A DNA stretch of 64,000 nucleotides from Mycoemilia scoparia (lineage: Eukaryota > Kickxellomycota > Kickxellomycetes > Kickxellales > Kickxellaceae): NCBI GenBank assembly GCA_027575805.1, contig JANBPU010000003.1, positions 1-64,000 of the forward strand. The letters run 5' to 3'. The position numbers and the translations under genes are program-made. Of the stretch, positions 1 to 10,688 are shown in pieces (the first letter of the stretch is position 1; every line of letters starts with the position of its first letter). The notes under the pieces are model-generated. The model saw only the letters and a list, made by a program, of their open reading frames with translations. It was not told the origin of the DNA and did not search any database.

Positions 1-322
1 TAAATTAAGTTCAATTATTTTTGGTGTGATAGAAGGTACTAGTGATGTGTATCTCTGTTTAAAATTTGGGTTCATTTTGTTTAGAAATGACCTAAATAAT
101 TAGATCTGTTTGAACCTTGCACTTATTTGTGAACAGAGGGAGTATTCCTTATTATCCCATCTTCTTGTTTGTGTATGTATATGTACTTTTATTATACTTT
201 TTGATATTTTTTTGGGGGCCTTTTATGCTTACTAACTTGTGAAATAAAGCCATAATGTTTATAATATTACTATTACTACTACTATAATACTGGTAATATC
301 ATTAATATTCTTGAATTGATGG
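1..322. other. AT-rich intergenic DNA downstream of SEC2
   Basis: I see no gene here. The stretch holds the left copy of a dispersed repeat (about 150-258, listed separately) and, as the 3' flank of the minus-strand SEC2 gene, probably its 3' UTR. Confidence 0.6.
150..258 (+). repeat. Dispersed repeat family 3, copy 1
   Basis: About 100 bp that resembles 53745-53845. Both share a TGTGTATGTA stretch, then GTACTTTTA, a T-rich run, TTTTTGGGGGC, TTTTAT and a TGTGAAA/TATGAAA block in the same order and spacing. It has no coding potential. No terminal repeats are obvious, so its class is unknown. Confidence 0.5.
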
Positions 323-2818
323 TTAGGTCGTTACATCATCCATTGGAATAGTTGCTCTCCGATCCTTGCCTGTATAGGTAGTAGTTATTGTGACAGTAGA
401 GGGCTGTGGATTCTTTGGTGTCTGCTGTGACTTTAGTATAGAATCTAATGCATCCGTTGCTCCTGTGCTGCTGAAAGTGGTCTGTGCCTGGTCTAATGAC
501 GATGACGTTTCTTTCTCCGATCCGTTGGATGACCTTATAGAGCTCTCATGCGGCGTCGAGTCTTTTGCGATTTCTATCGTACTGCTGCTATTCAATTTGG
601 ATGGGTTAGAAACAGACGCCGACATACTCCTCATCCGGGAGGATGAAGGCGAGATTGGTCCATTTGGCACAAGGTGTGCTCGTGGTGATGGGTATATGTT
701 TTTCTGATGCTGACCTTGACTTAGTGGGGAGCTGGCTCTTTTGGCCAGCATTGTTGGTGTTGTTGGCCTTTGAGGCTGCTGGGATTGTGCAGGTGGTGGA
801 CTTCTACTATCTCCATAAGTAATATTCAGCATGCTCCCGCTGCCAATGACTGGCGTGGGCATAGTAAGCGATCTATCCGAATGAATTGATGTCCTTGGTG
901 TTCCGTTATTGGCTGGCGATGTCAGGCCACCCATATGGAGTCTCCCGCTACCAGAGAGGGCTGTTCCTGAAACTAAGGATGGATCAACAGCTGCTAATGA
1001 ACTGTATATTCCGACTCGGGCATAGTACATACAAAGACGTAACCGCACAGTTTCTTGGTACATTTCTAGTATATTGTGGTTGGCAAGGTGTCCTCGTCGG
1101 ACCAGGTTAACAAACCCAAAGAATTCACAAACAGAGACCAGTCTGTCACGACAATACACGTCTATCTGTACCCATTGCTCGCCTTCTCGGGTTCCCATAC
1201 GGAACCGGTGTGTGCATGTTCCCTCGCGTCCACAAGCCTGACAGCCACTGGGATTTGGCTGCACTGTACCACTAAATCTTTCCCAAAACATGGCCTGTTT
1301 CGATGACATTGCCTTGGATCCGGTCGAAACCCCACCGTATCCATTACTGGTAGCTACTATGTTGCTCTCCTTCATGGCCTTCTGGATAGTAGGCGTCATT
1401 TCTTCGATCTGCAGAGTGTTTGCGGCAATAGCATCAATGATGTTGCGGGAAGAAATTCTTGGATTGAGACCAAACCGCAAGCACGGCTCGACATCGTCAG
1501 TAATCAGTCTTTTCATAAATGGGATGCTGGTTATCTTGTTCGCCTTTGTCTGTGGACCGGTCCTTAGGAATTCGTCGAATTCAGACAAAATTATGTCGTC
1601 CACGCTCAATCGAATACCACTGTGACGAGGCGATGATGATGCAGAATGTGAATTCCGGATACCCAATGAAGAAATAGCAGATAAGTGGTTTATAGTTTGA
1701 AATTGCTTTTCAACCAAAGCGCCTTCGGACAGGCCACCAGCAGCAGCGACATTGTCATCAGATGAGCTATCAAACCCATTAACTCCATGGTTTTGACCAC
1801 TATACATGTGGCTTTGACTATTTTCCTGGCGGAGTTTATCCAGTTGCTCATCGTACTCCTCTGTCAGCTTTTCAAGTAATCCTTTGAGCTCCTGTGACTG
1901 CCTCTTCTCCATATCTGTCTCAAGCTTAAGGTCGTTAATGACATTGCGTAATCTCGTTATTTCCTTCTCGGCCTCGGCTCTTGCTCTCTTTTCCTGAGCA
2001 ACCATTCCATTTGCCTCCTCAAAGAGTGTCCGACTCAAATCCTCGACCTCTAGCTCCAACTTCTCCTTAGCATGCTCTATATCTGCTGTCTTGTTGACCT
2101 GTGCTACTATCTTGTCGTTCATGGTATTTAAGGCGTTGTTAAGTTCTTTTATTCTATCATCCTTTCCATCAAGAACCTGGTCCATCTTCATGACCCGAGC
2201 CTCCAGCTCCTCTATCCTGGCCTTGTACTCTGAATTCTCGCGCTCAAGATCACGATATTTATCAGCGCCTTTGTCATTGTTCGTGAGATTACCTCCTGTA
2301 CCCGACTGTGACTTTGAATCTTTATATTCTGGTTCTGCATTACGAAGTTGGGCTTTAGATTCGTCAGGTCCTGATGATCTGACATCTTCATGGCTTGGCA
2401 CAACTGTAGTCAAGGACTTTATTGACTTGGTTTCAAGATCCTGGAAATCAGTTTCAGTATCATTACTGATGTCACTCTTTGTGTCTTTCGTTTTGGACTG
2501 GAGTAGCGACTCTTTTGAAACATTTAGCGTGCGCATTTCGACTTTGGGCTTCCTTACATTATCCAGGCTGCTCTTAGCATTTGTAGGCTTTGACTCAACA
2601 CTGCTATTGCTGCTACTCCCACCACCAACTCCATTTCTTGACTTTATTTTGGAGCTGTGGCTTTTGGGTGGGCCGGCGGCAGTGGTGTTTATGGACTCAT
2701 TTGTGGCAAACTTCGAAAAAGTGTCCCTCAATTTGGCAACATTAGAATTAACGACTATGTTGGTTTCTTTGACTACTCCGCGGGCCTGTGAAATTCGGCC
2801 CTTAGTTTCGGCAGTCAT
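323..2818 (-). CDS. SEC2: Sec2/Rabin8-type Rab guanine nucleotide exchange factor
   Basis: Unspliced, 831 aa from the ATG at 2816-2818. The open frame continues upstream to 2956 but offers only a GTG there, so I chose the first ATG. Residues about 180-335 form a long heptad coiled coil containing the Sec2 GEF core (EDLSRTLFEEANGMV near residue 250), the part that catalyses exchange on the exocytic Rab (Sec4/Rab8 class). Residues about 400-600 form a second conserved block seen in Rabin8-like proteins, with a CQACGREGTCTH cysteine cluster near 522-533. The N-terminus and the last 230 residues are Ser/Thr/Pro-rich and low-complexity, likely phosphorylation-rich linkers. By family, the protein acts on secretory vesicles in polarised exocytosis. 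It lies in tandem with MND1 upstream, about 0.9 kb away. The family call is confident; the substrate Rab is inferred. Confidence 0.88.
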   Translation of the reverse strand: MTAETKGRISQARGVVKETNIVVNSNVAKLRDTFSKFATNESINTTAAGPPKSHSSKIKSRNGVGGGSSSNSSVESKPTNAKSSLDNVRKPKVEMRTLNVSKESLLQSKTKDTKSDISNDTETDFQDLETKSIKSLTTVVPSHEDVRSSGPDESKAQLRNAEPEYKDSKSQSGTGGNLTNNDKGADKYRDLERENSEYKARIEELEARVMKMDQVLDGKDDRIKELNNALNTMNDKIVAQVNKTADIEHAKEKLELEVEDLSRTLFEEANGMVAQEKRARAEAEKEITRLRNVINDLKLETDMEKRQSQELKGLLEKLTEEYDEQLDKLRQENSQSHMYSGQNHGVNGFDSSSDDNVAAAGGLSEGALVEKQFQTINHLSAISSLGIRNSHSASSSPRHSGIRLSVDDIILSEFDEFLRTGPQTKANKITSIPFMKRLITDDVEPCLRFGLNPRISSRNIIDAIAANTLQIEEMTPTIQKAMKESNIVATSNGYGGVSTGSKAMSSKQAMFWERFSGTVQPNPSGCQACGREGTCTHRFRMGTREGEQWVQIDVYCRDRLVSVCEFFGFVNLVRRGHLANHNILEMYQETVRLRLCMYYARVGIYSSLAAVDPSLVSGTALSGSGRLHMGGLTSPANNGTPRTSIHSDRSLTMPTPVIGSGSMLNITYGDSRSPPPAQSQQPQRPTTPTMLAKRASSPLSQGQHQKNIYPSPRAHLVPNGPISPSSSRMRSMSASVSNPSKLNSSSTIEIAKDSTPHESSIRSSNGSEKETSSSLDQAQTTFSSTGATDALDSILKSQQTPKNPQPSTVTITTTYTGKDRRATIPMDDVTT

Positions 2819-3711
2819 TTTAGAATTGGCTAGTAGCAAAAATGGTGGACTTCTAAAACCACTAGCGAGTGAAAAATGTAGTATATCCGTATAGAATAAA
2901 AGTAAAACAAGATATATGGTGCTGAGTGTCAGCTGTGGGAATAAATGATAATGCACAAAGAAATAAAAGAGAGGGGAGACTGGACAACAAAGAGCCAGGG
3001 CTGAAAAAGGTTGGCTGTAAAAGAATACTTTGAATGGTAAATAGTGAGCAAGGCGGCATTAATACTGCTTAGTCTTGGAAACTGGAAACATATTAGAACT
3101 CAGTACTCTCCCTATTTTCAAACCATTCCCTTTAAAGTCATTGACACATTTCTAGTCTAAGTATACTTGTGCCTCACTTGCTTGAGCTCACACACTCTAT
3201 TCGAAACATGTACCTTTGGTTGTTCTTTGAGCCCAACAACAACATTCCCCATGCTTGCCATAATACGCACCCCACCATTGTCTTGAGGCCTTTTATGTCT
3301 GTTTATCTATATTTGCCTTCATGTTTCTCAACTTCCTATTTAGACACCTCCACACATATCTGCTTAACTTTAAACTTATTGACTATTCTAGCATGAGAGG
3401 GTATGATGTAGCCTCTTAATGGCACACAACAGTACATCTTTTAGATTTATCTTGAGCTTTTTATTGACAAATGAGGGGACTGTTGTTATTATTTTGAAGG
3501 GTAGCTATTTGCCAATAAATAGCAATCACACATTTGGCTGTGATTGCCCCTATAATCGTTGACCACCAAAGGACTCTTCAAAATTATGGACCATATGATT
3601 CCAATGCAAAACGCATGCTCAGGCTGACAAACCAGTGTGAACTTTATTCGTTGAATGGACTAAACGCACGGATCATTTACCCAATCCAGTCTATCAGCTA
3701 TCTGATAGCAA
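2819..3711. other. Intergenic region between MND1 3' end and SEC2 5' end
   Basis: No supported gene. This should contain the SEC2 promoter and 5' UTR. It includes an eroded MITE copy at about 3484-3597, listed separately. Confidence 0.6.
3484..3597 (+). mobile_element. MITE-like element, copy A
   Basis: About 114 bp. The left end has ATTTTGAAGGG and the right end has CTTCAAAATTATGGACCATATG, an imperfect inverted pair. The interior shares CATTTGGCTGTGATTGCCCC and TATAATCGTTGACCACCAAA with copies B and D in the same order. It is non-coding, and its left terminus is degraded. Confidence 0.6.
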
Positions 3712-4977
3712 CTAATCAACAGTGTCCAAGTCTTCAGGGATGCCAAAGTTTTTGTTAAAGTCGGCAGTTGAAACGCCGAACTTATTTGAGACCCACGACT
3801 GCAAGTTGAAGATGTTTTCTATCAAGTGTGAACAGCAATATGGTAACAGATCTCTATATCACTACTCTGCTACTAACAACCCGCAGAACTTTAAAACACA
3901 AACAAAGATTGCTGTCCTACCTGTCCATCTATTGGCCGCCTCTTTTGCAGTATTTGTATCAGCCTCTAAAGTTGGATTCACACAATATACGCATAAATTT
4001 AGACACTGAAAATATAGTAAAGGGCAAAGATCAAAATTTATGGCAGCTCTGTTACTTACGCTTCTGTCTTAGCATTACCGGATCGCACTCCCTGAACTTT
4101 TCTAGTTCTGCTGAATCTGCTGTCAACTGAGCCTCCAGTTTGCCAAGCTCTTCAAGGAGCTCCTTTCTCTCATCCTACATCAAAATAGCCATTTCATTTC
4201 AAAATCACAGAAAGTCGTTTAAAAAGCTCGTATAAATAGGTGGCCATTTATGCTTACAGTTTCTTCACGACCTTCTGTGGCCTTTTCGATCTTTTTTTGC
4301 AAATCTTCATTTCGTTGCTTTTGTTGATCTAGCTCTTTTTCTAGCTCTTCCAACTTGATTTGTCTCTATTGCGCACATACAAATTATAAATTGTATCCAC
4401 TGGGGTTTAGAACCTCAATAAAAATTGCTATTATTTTAAACTATACCTTCACTGCTGCATCACTAGGAAACGACCAATAATAATTTGACGTCCCTATCTT
4501 CTCGAGCTTCACAAGATTATCATTTACCAGGTTTTGTAGTACATCTTTAACACTTTGTGCAACTATAATCCATATCAATCCTCAGTATTTGCTTTCCCTT
4601 TTGATCTCAACATTTCTGTTACAATAAATACATTAATCTTACCAATTCCTTTTTGTTTTGGTCCCAACTTTTCTAGTTCTTTGAGTTGATAGAAATCTTT
4701 CTATAACATTACAACTACTATTAATAGAGCGTCTACTTTGGGACTAATGCTATTATATCTGGACATAAAGAATAGAAGATGGAAGGAGGAAAAATTCAGA
4801 TACATTACCGTCTCATGAAGCAATGCAAGCATGCGCTTTAGTTTTTCTTCTTGCGATACTCTTTTTGACTATAAATTACATGATAAGTTCAGTTTTTCTT
4901 GGATCGACGTGTCAATGTTTAGCATGCTTCTAAGTGTTTTTTCCTTTGTAAATGTTTTCATTAGTCTAGCTAACCAT
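3712..4977 (-). CDS. MND1: Meiotic nuclear division protein 1 (Hop2-Mnd1 complex), 8 exons
   Basis: Spliced model, 203 aa. Minus-strand exons: 4975-4977 (ATG only), 4809-4868, 4643-4700, 4447-4562, 4258-4365, 4060-4174, 3921-3965, 3712-3818; the phases close exactly. Residues 2-75 form the Mnd1 winged-helix start (SKRVSQEEK, LKELEKLGPKQKGIVAQSVK, GTSNYYWSFPS). The middle is a coiled coil for pairing with Hop2. The C-terminus holds the hallmark AKEAANRWTENIF and FGIPEDLD. By family, Mnd1 with Hop2 stimulates Dmc1/Rad51 strand invasion in meiosis, which argues that this fungus keeps meiotic machinery. The length matches the family (about 200 aa). The internal exons are strong. The first exon is the weak point: it is a lone ATG before a GTTAGC donor, and another start is possible. 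Confidence 0.88.
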
Positions 4978-5900
4978 TATTGGTATTGCAAAATTACTTG
5001 CCATTATCTTTTATTATATATGCTATTATCTAAATACCCCTAGTAAGAGACACGAGAATATAGTGTTATATCCGTGGAAATGCTTCGAAAATAAGAGCTT
5101 GTGGTCTACTAGTATACAGGATGCCTTTCTCGCCTTTACTGCGGCCACAGTCTCCTAAATAATGTATAACTCCAGCAGAAAGCTTATGGGCTGTGTTGGC
5201 CAGCATTTTATATTTGGTAATTCAGAGTTGAATACACAATTTTTAGTTTATGTGGCATATGGATGATAATTTTTGAAGGGTGATTAGATATCATAAAGTC
5301 TTTGATGGAAGTTGCTCTCCAAGAGTTGCATATGGAATGGCCCATTATAGCCTATCCTATACTTGATTGATGGTGAAATCAACCAAGCATAGATGGACAC
5401 CTTAAAATAGTGATGATAAATATATTTTAGAAAAGGCCGGAAAACTAGAACAGCACAACACGCAGAATAGCTACATATTATTTCTTTAAATTTTATTGCG
5501 TGAAACGGATTTTGACAGTTATCAGAAATAAATGGGGATAAAAATAAAGTCTGGGTTATAAATTTAAAATTTATGAGATGTCAGTTTGATATACTATTTA
5601 AGCAATTTATTTTTTTACACTAATAAACCTTACAAAAGGTACTGAGCGAATACTTGAAGATAACATTTGATGGATAGAAGCAACAAAAATAGAATGCTAG
5701 GAATCGTTGGTCTGAAACAAGATACTTAGAGGGCAAGCAAAACAAGATGTGATTAAAACTGGTCGTCATATATAGACAACTGGATAGAAAAACAACCCTG
5801 ACAGGGCCTAATCTGAAACATTGAACGAACATGCTGCCCAGGCAGAACAATTCAAATAACAACGCGGGAGTTTAAGCTATAATTTCAAATTTTCAAGACT
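4978..5900. other. AT-rich intergenic region (MND1 promoter side, CHO1 3' side)
   Basis: No supported gene. It holds a partial MITE end at 5256-5280. The reading frame at 5620-5862 (-) has no recognisable features. Confidence 0.55.
5254..5282. mobile_element. MITE-like element, solo terminal repeat (copy G)
   Basis: CATATGGATGATAATTTTTG followed by AAGGGTGA matches the outer end of copies B, D and F. No matching right end or family interior follows within 150 bp, so this looks like a deleted copy or a solo terminus. Confidence 0.5.
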
Positions 5901-6710
5901 TTATAGCTTTGGAATGCGCAAACGACGGCTTATCATGAGTGACCCGCTAATGGCATAGACCAAGACAAGGGGGTGAAGCTCATATCCGGGAATGACAGAA
6001 ATTTCACCACCCCAAACCTTGTCGGGAGTGAATGCCTGTCTAAATGGCGCGATGTGATTGCCATTTTCATCAAGTAGCTCATCGAAATTCCAAAACTTTC
6101 CATTGTGGACACCATAGGCAAGCAATCCAACAATGACCAGGCTGGTGGGTATGGGTGTTCCTTCGAAATACTTAACTTTGCCCTCATTCCCCTTGGATAG
6201 CTCAGCAACCGTGGCATTGAATCGGGCAAGGCGGGCAAGTCCACAGCATACGAAGTAGGTCAAGATACTGACATCAAGGACGTTCTGAAATCCGCAAGCA
6301 AAACCAAGGACGGCCGGGGCAAGCCCAAATGATATAAGGTCAGCCAAAGAGTCAAGCTCTTGTCCGAGAAGGCTAGAGCTTTTCCTCCAGCGAGCAACAC
6401 GTCCATCCATTACATCAAAGAACACGCCAAGCAAGATAAGGCCAAATGATGTGTAAAGAAATTCCGAGTTTTGAGCCAAAACTGCCTTCATAGCAAACAT
6501 TATGGCAAGACATCCGGATATGCCGTTTCCAAGCGTGACGAGATCGGCTAATTTAAACGACCTTACCATGGAAAACCGCATGGGCAGCTCTAGATCTTTT
6601 GGTAGCTCAGGTGGTGGTGGTTGTGGTTGGGATTCGCCATTACCAATATCCTTGGGCTTGGTCTCCTTTTTCACTGTTCGATTGCGGAGAACTCTTTCAT
6701 CTGAAGACAT
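5901..6710 (-). CDS. CHO1: CDP-diacylglycerol--serine O-phosphatidyltransferase (phosphatidylserine synthase)
   Basis: Unspliced, 269 aa. It carries the CDP-alcohol phosphotransferase signature DG-x2-AR-x8-G-x3-D-x3-D at about residues 100-123 (DGRVAR ... GQELDSLAD), with all catalytic and metal-binding residues intact. The preceding helix (ADLVTLGNGISGCLAIMFA) and several later hydrophobic segments fit the multi-pass ER membrane fold. It transfers the phosphatidyl group from CDP-DAG to serine, giving PS, the precursor of phosphatidylethanolamine by decarboxylation. The length matches the fungal enzyme. The hydrophilic N-terminus (about 45 residues, Pro-rich) should be cytosolic. The ATG at 6708-6710 is the first in frame. 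ECT1 in this window serves the alternative CDP-ethanolamine route to PE. Confidence 0.93.
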   Translation of the reverse strand: MSSDERVLRNRTVKKETKPKDIGNGESQPQPPPPELPKDLELPMRFSMVRSFKLADLVTLGNGISGCLAIMFAMKAVLAQNSEFLYTSFGLILLGVFFDVMDGRVARWRKSSSLLGQELDSLADLISFGLAPAVLGFACGFQNVLDVSILTYFVCCGLARLARFNATVAELSKGNEGKVKYFEGTPIPTSLVIVGLLAYGVHNGKFWNFDELLDENGNHIAPFRQAFTPDKVWGGEISVIPGYELHPLVLVYAISGSLMISRRLRIPKL

Positions 6711-8088
6711 GTTTTTTGTTATGATGCTAGCTATACTTTGGAGACTGTCAAGAATAAATAGTTTTATAAATGATAATGCAAGACTACTCGTGTGACTAGA
6801 ATAGGGGCATGATTTGGATTAGGCTTTTAGTCTTAAAGTAGATGTTATGGGTGTCATCGGCCACCATCGTGTCCCTTCTTTTGTAAGAAAATTTTGTTCT
6901 GGTTAGTATAAAGACGCAACGAAGATTTAAATGGATGTTGTATAAAATACCAAAAATATTGTTGTAAAAACGCTCCAATTGCCAAGAGCTAACCCTAAAA
7001 AACTATTGTTCGGATAAACTAAAACAAAAAAATGTAATATACAAATTTCTACATGTTTACGACTATTTTCACAATAAAGCAGGTCATATTCTTTACTCAA
7101 CTTGCACTTGTCCATTGTAGTCAGTAAAAATGTTTTCTTTTATTGTAGAGCTATAATAGAAATTCCTATTGGAACAACACAAGTACAATCGTTGTAGTTC
7201 GACTGGATTCTTGTTTTGGATAGAAAGCATTTACATGGGTAGTAATTTTTGAAGGGTAAATGTTTACTAGTAAAACTGGACATTTATTTGGCTGTGATTG
7301 CTCCTATAGCCATTGGCCACCAAAAGGTATCCTTCAAAAATTATTGCCCATATAATAAAAACTTTAATAGAGAATGTTGAACGTCGTTTCAGATTTTATA
7401 GATAATAATGCCCACACTAGTAGAGCTATGGTAAATATTTGGCAGTCTCCTCTAAAAGGGTGGTTCTAGAGTATTCCCTTTAATACTAATCAATTATCAC
7501 TGAGACACTGACTAAAATTGATGGGCTTTGGACTGATTTGGAGGTAATATATATATATAAGTGTACCCATCTGTTTCCTTTTTGTGGAGAACTTACAATC
7601 TGCGTAGGTGTGCGGGTGTGAGTGTACCTGAAACTTAGGTGTACACTAACATGTAAAAATCGGAAAATCTTTTTTTAAGTTCTAGAAATCTTCTTGGAAT
7701 TGTGATATACTTTCATTTCACTTTACCATCAACATTACTTAGAAATTTCCATTAAGGTCAACATATGTGATTTATATGCTAGAGGCAGGTGTCTGTATAT
7801 CCAAGATAATGACTACTAAAAAGGAGTTTTTGGTTAGCACTTTTAACGAAATAACTGGACATATACATAATATTTTTGCCATTATAAGAACTAATTTGGC
7901 AAATAAGTTATTTTTAGATGAATATATAGAATTTATGTTGCAACAAATTTATTTGGAATTCCTGAATATTTATAAATATATGTATGAAATGTATCAAGTG
8001 GTTTCAAACCCTGCTCTGATGAAACAGAAGGGTGTGGTTTGATAACAACCGCAGAGATCAATGAGAGATCACAAACCAAGAAAGCGAT
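6711..8088. other. AT-rich intergenic region
   Basis: No gene that I can support. It contains MITE copy B (7233-7354) and an (AT)n tract near 7546-7560. The plus-strand frame at 7767-8042 is AT-driven and is rejected below. Confidence 0.55.
7233..7354 (+). mobile_element. MITE-like element, copy B
   Basis: 122 bp. Terminal inverted repeats are ACATGGGTAGTAATTTTTG at the left and CAAAAATTATTGCCCATATA at the right. The interior TTTACTAGTAAAACTGGACAT and TTTGGCTGTGATTGC are near-identical to copy D at 38993-39117. It is non-coding. Confidence 0.75.
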
Positions 8089-8334
8089 TTAGTAGCAGCT
8101 GTATCCAGAGGCACCCTTCTTCTTGCAGTGGTCGCGGAACTTGGTAGTCTCACTAGGAGTGATGTCCCAGCAATGACCCTTGAAGCTGTCCCATCTCCAT
8201 CCGAGAGTGGAACCTTCACTGCAGGCACGGCGAGAGACGTTCAAGTGGAAGCCGGTGCCAGTGCAGACACAAGTGCGAGCCTCAGCGGTAGCGGCGATGA
8301 TGGCGAGAGGAACAGCGATGGTGAAGAGTTTCAT
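8089..8334 (-). CDS. Small secreted cysteine-rich protein
   Basis: Unspliced, 81 aa. Residues 1-19 are a clear signal peptide (MKLFTIAVPLAIIAATAEA), with likely cleavage before RTC. The mature part (about 62 aa) is basic and has six cysteines, enough for three disulfides: a CVC pair at its start and a final cysteine just before the last tyrosine. It also contains two tryptophans in WRWDSF. I do not recognise the family, so the function is unknown. The layout resembles small secreted cysteine-rich proteins of fungi, but no activity can be assigned. A TATA box lies about 117 bp upstream of the ATG. The gene is isolated between AT-rich deserts, and its coding sequence is GC-richer than its flanks, which supports a real gene. 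Confidence 0.75.
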   Translation of the reverse strand: MKLFTIAVPLAIIAATAEARTCVCTGTGFHLNVSRRACSEGSTLGWRWDSFKGHCWDITPSETTKFRDHCKKKGASGYSCY

Positions 8335-8450
8335 TTCGAATTTAGACGAGTTGCTTGCGATGTAGCGGGTTTAAGAGTATGTTTGTGAGTAGAGTAGAGA
8401 AATCCAATGTTTGTTTGGTAAAGAATTCAATTCCCCAGACTGATGGCCTC

Positions 8451-8458
8451 CTTTTATA
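8451..8458 (-). promoter_or_regulatory. TATA box of the secreted-protein gene
   Basis: TATAAAAG on the minus strand, about 117 bp upstream of the ATG at 8334. The position allows a 5' UTR of roughly 80 nt. Further upstream (about 8690-8745), C-rich CCCCT motifs on the plus strand and a GAACCC...GGGGTTC inverted repeat could be stress-type regulatory sites; that part is speculative. Confidence 0.55.
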
Positions 8459-10663
8459 GCTTTCGAACGATTCTCTTGACTGTATCAAAGTCACTGCTAA
8501 TAGTGGCATGTTCTCACTTGCGATCCTACTATCAACTTATCCTCACAAGCTCTGACAGCTGTTTTACTGGCCTCTCCACATTATCGACACACAAATATGC
8601 TGCATATACCGCAGGCGCCAGGTGATGTTAGCACCATGACGCTTTGTTGATGATCCTGGTGCTTATACGCCTAGCCACCACCTATAAAGCCACCCCTCCC
8701 CCGGGAACCCATGATGATGGGCCTCCCCTTGGGGGTTCATGAAAATCTTTGCTGTCTAGATGTCATCCGAAAAAGAAGCTGGAGTCACCTCCCTGTTCCC
8801 AAAAGGAAATCCCAGATAGAGCATGCTGAGCACACTACATGCTCCAATAGATTATAATTGCTTTCAGACGTCAATCTTCAGGATATTTTTCTAAACACTT
8901 ACCCGGTGGCAAAACAAATACAGCCATTTAATCGCTGTGGCAAGTGCATTATGCTTGTCACAAGAGAGAAAGAGAAGGAGAGGGTTGCTGTTACACGCCT
9001 AGTAATCACTTGCATTACTGCACATCGGTTGCCAGACAAACAAATATTTACACACTAAACGGATTCACTTCCCTATGCCTATGTGCTACAGCTCTTGCTT
9101 TCTCTATATTTTGCACATTTCGGAGTGAACAAAGTCTCACGGTCAGAGGCATTAGCAACATATCATGCATTTCGAAGGTACCAGACTTTAAAACATGGAA
9201 ATTTCTCCAAGGATCTTTAAAGCAGTAAGTACGTATGCTCTATTATTGACCATACAACTCAAAGGCGCCCCTTATAACATCTACCATTGTCCCTTCAATA
9301 ATAATGTGTCTACCAACAGCCACAAGTAGGTAACATTCATGGCCAGGTATTATTGTTGGATTTGCTATTTCCCTTGAAACACACCAGCTTCTATCGGCTC
9401 AAATAGAGGTCCATACATTAGTTTTGTGATGGCTTGTAACATGCCCATTACAGCAGTCATGTAACCAATACCTGCATATGTAAGTGCAGAGGCAACCAGC
9501 ATGTTCTAAATATGGTACTCCGAGATTTACTGCTACCAAAGATATTTTTATACACAATGATATATTCAGCCATGCATCACAATTGTCGTTTTAATGCAAC
9601 ATCAAGAATTGGCTTGATATGCTTTGGCGAATAAAAAGGCGGTAAACCATGAAGCAGCTAGGAAAATCGTGGATTATTCTTTGACACTTTGTGCGCTGAA
9701 CAACAAGTGATTGTGGTGGTACATGCGAGAGCGTGAGTTAGTGAGGAGAAGGTTTTCATTAAGGCGGAGAAATATATGTGGCTCATCATGAGATTTCTCA
9801 GGAATCTATTCTTATCAAGCAATGAGGGATATGATGTAGTAGTATGGTCAAGTTGGATCAGTTAAATTCTATTATTAAATAAAAAGTAATTAAATCGAAG
9901 ATTCATTAAAGTCCCTTCCAGATAGAAATCGGAGTTGCCATTGATGAGGTAGTAACAATGTCAAATAGAATTCCAGAAAATACTATAGAATTATGATCCA
10001 AGTGTACAAGAAAGCCAAAGCCCGCTATTGTATGTTGAGGTATTTTATTAATCCATGCTAGTGGCTATGATTACCAGCACTTGAAAATTGCTTACAATAC
10101 TAAATAGGATAATCGATCTAACAAAATAAGGCTTTTTGGCTATTCTACAATATCAATAGATATAATTATATTCTATCTCGAATAAAATCAAATATTGTCA
10201 GATAACGCTATCACAAACACCCACCAGATAGTCCCAATTGCATAATTCTGGCTTATGTTAAATATATTCAAGTAATTAATTTGTTTGTATGAATTTTACT
10301 AAAACGGACCAATACCAATCATAGAGGAACTTTCGTCACATTAGCTCCCAAAATGTTTCAACACTTAAGCATCTTATCCATACATACCCAGAGAGAACCA
10401 TTAAGCCTATACCACTGTTGACAAATTAAGCCCAAGCAGCTCATGCCAAGCTAGAAGAGAAATTCGAGTGTTCCACATGCAATTTTTCCCTAAACCAAAC
10501 ACAAAAAAGTACTATTGGACTACATTGTGATCAATAAAAGAAATAACCCTGGGGGGATGGTTGAAGAAAACTAGTTGCGGGAAAAAGAAAACACGGAGAT
10601 TATCTACTCTGCATGTATACACTGTAACAGTGTTTAGGTAACCTTGTTCACACCCGCGCACGC

Positions 10664-10688
10664 TCTCACTCACTCACTCACTCACTCA
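10664..10688. repeat. (CTCA)n microsatellite
   Basis: About six tandem CTCA units followed by a CT-rich tract to about 10730. Confidence 0.8.

Noticed and set aside
2091..2894. Plus-strand 267-codon frame
   Set aside because: Antisense to the SEC2 coding sequence; Ser/Leu-rich translation typical of a shadow frame.
2819..2956. N-terminal extension of SEC2
   Set aside because: It begins with GTG, has no ATG, and codes a hydrophobic stretch foreign to Sec2.
7767..8042. 91-codon plus-strand frame
   Set aside because: AT-driven Ile/Tyr/Phe/Met-rich translation with no family signal, in an AT-rich desert.
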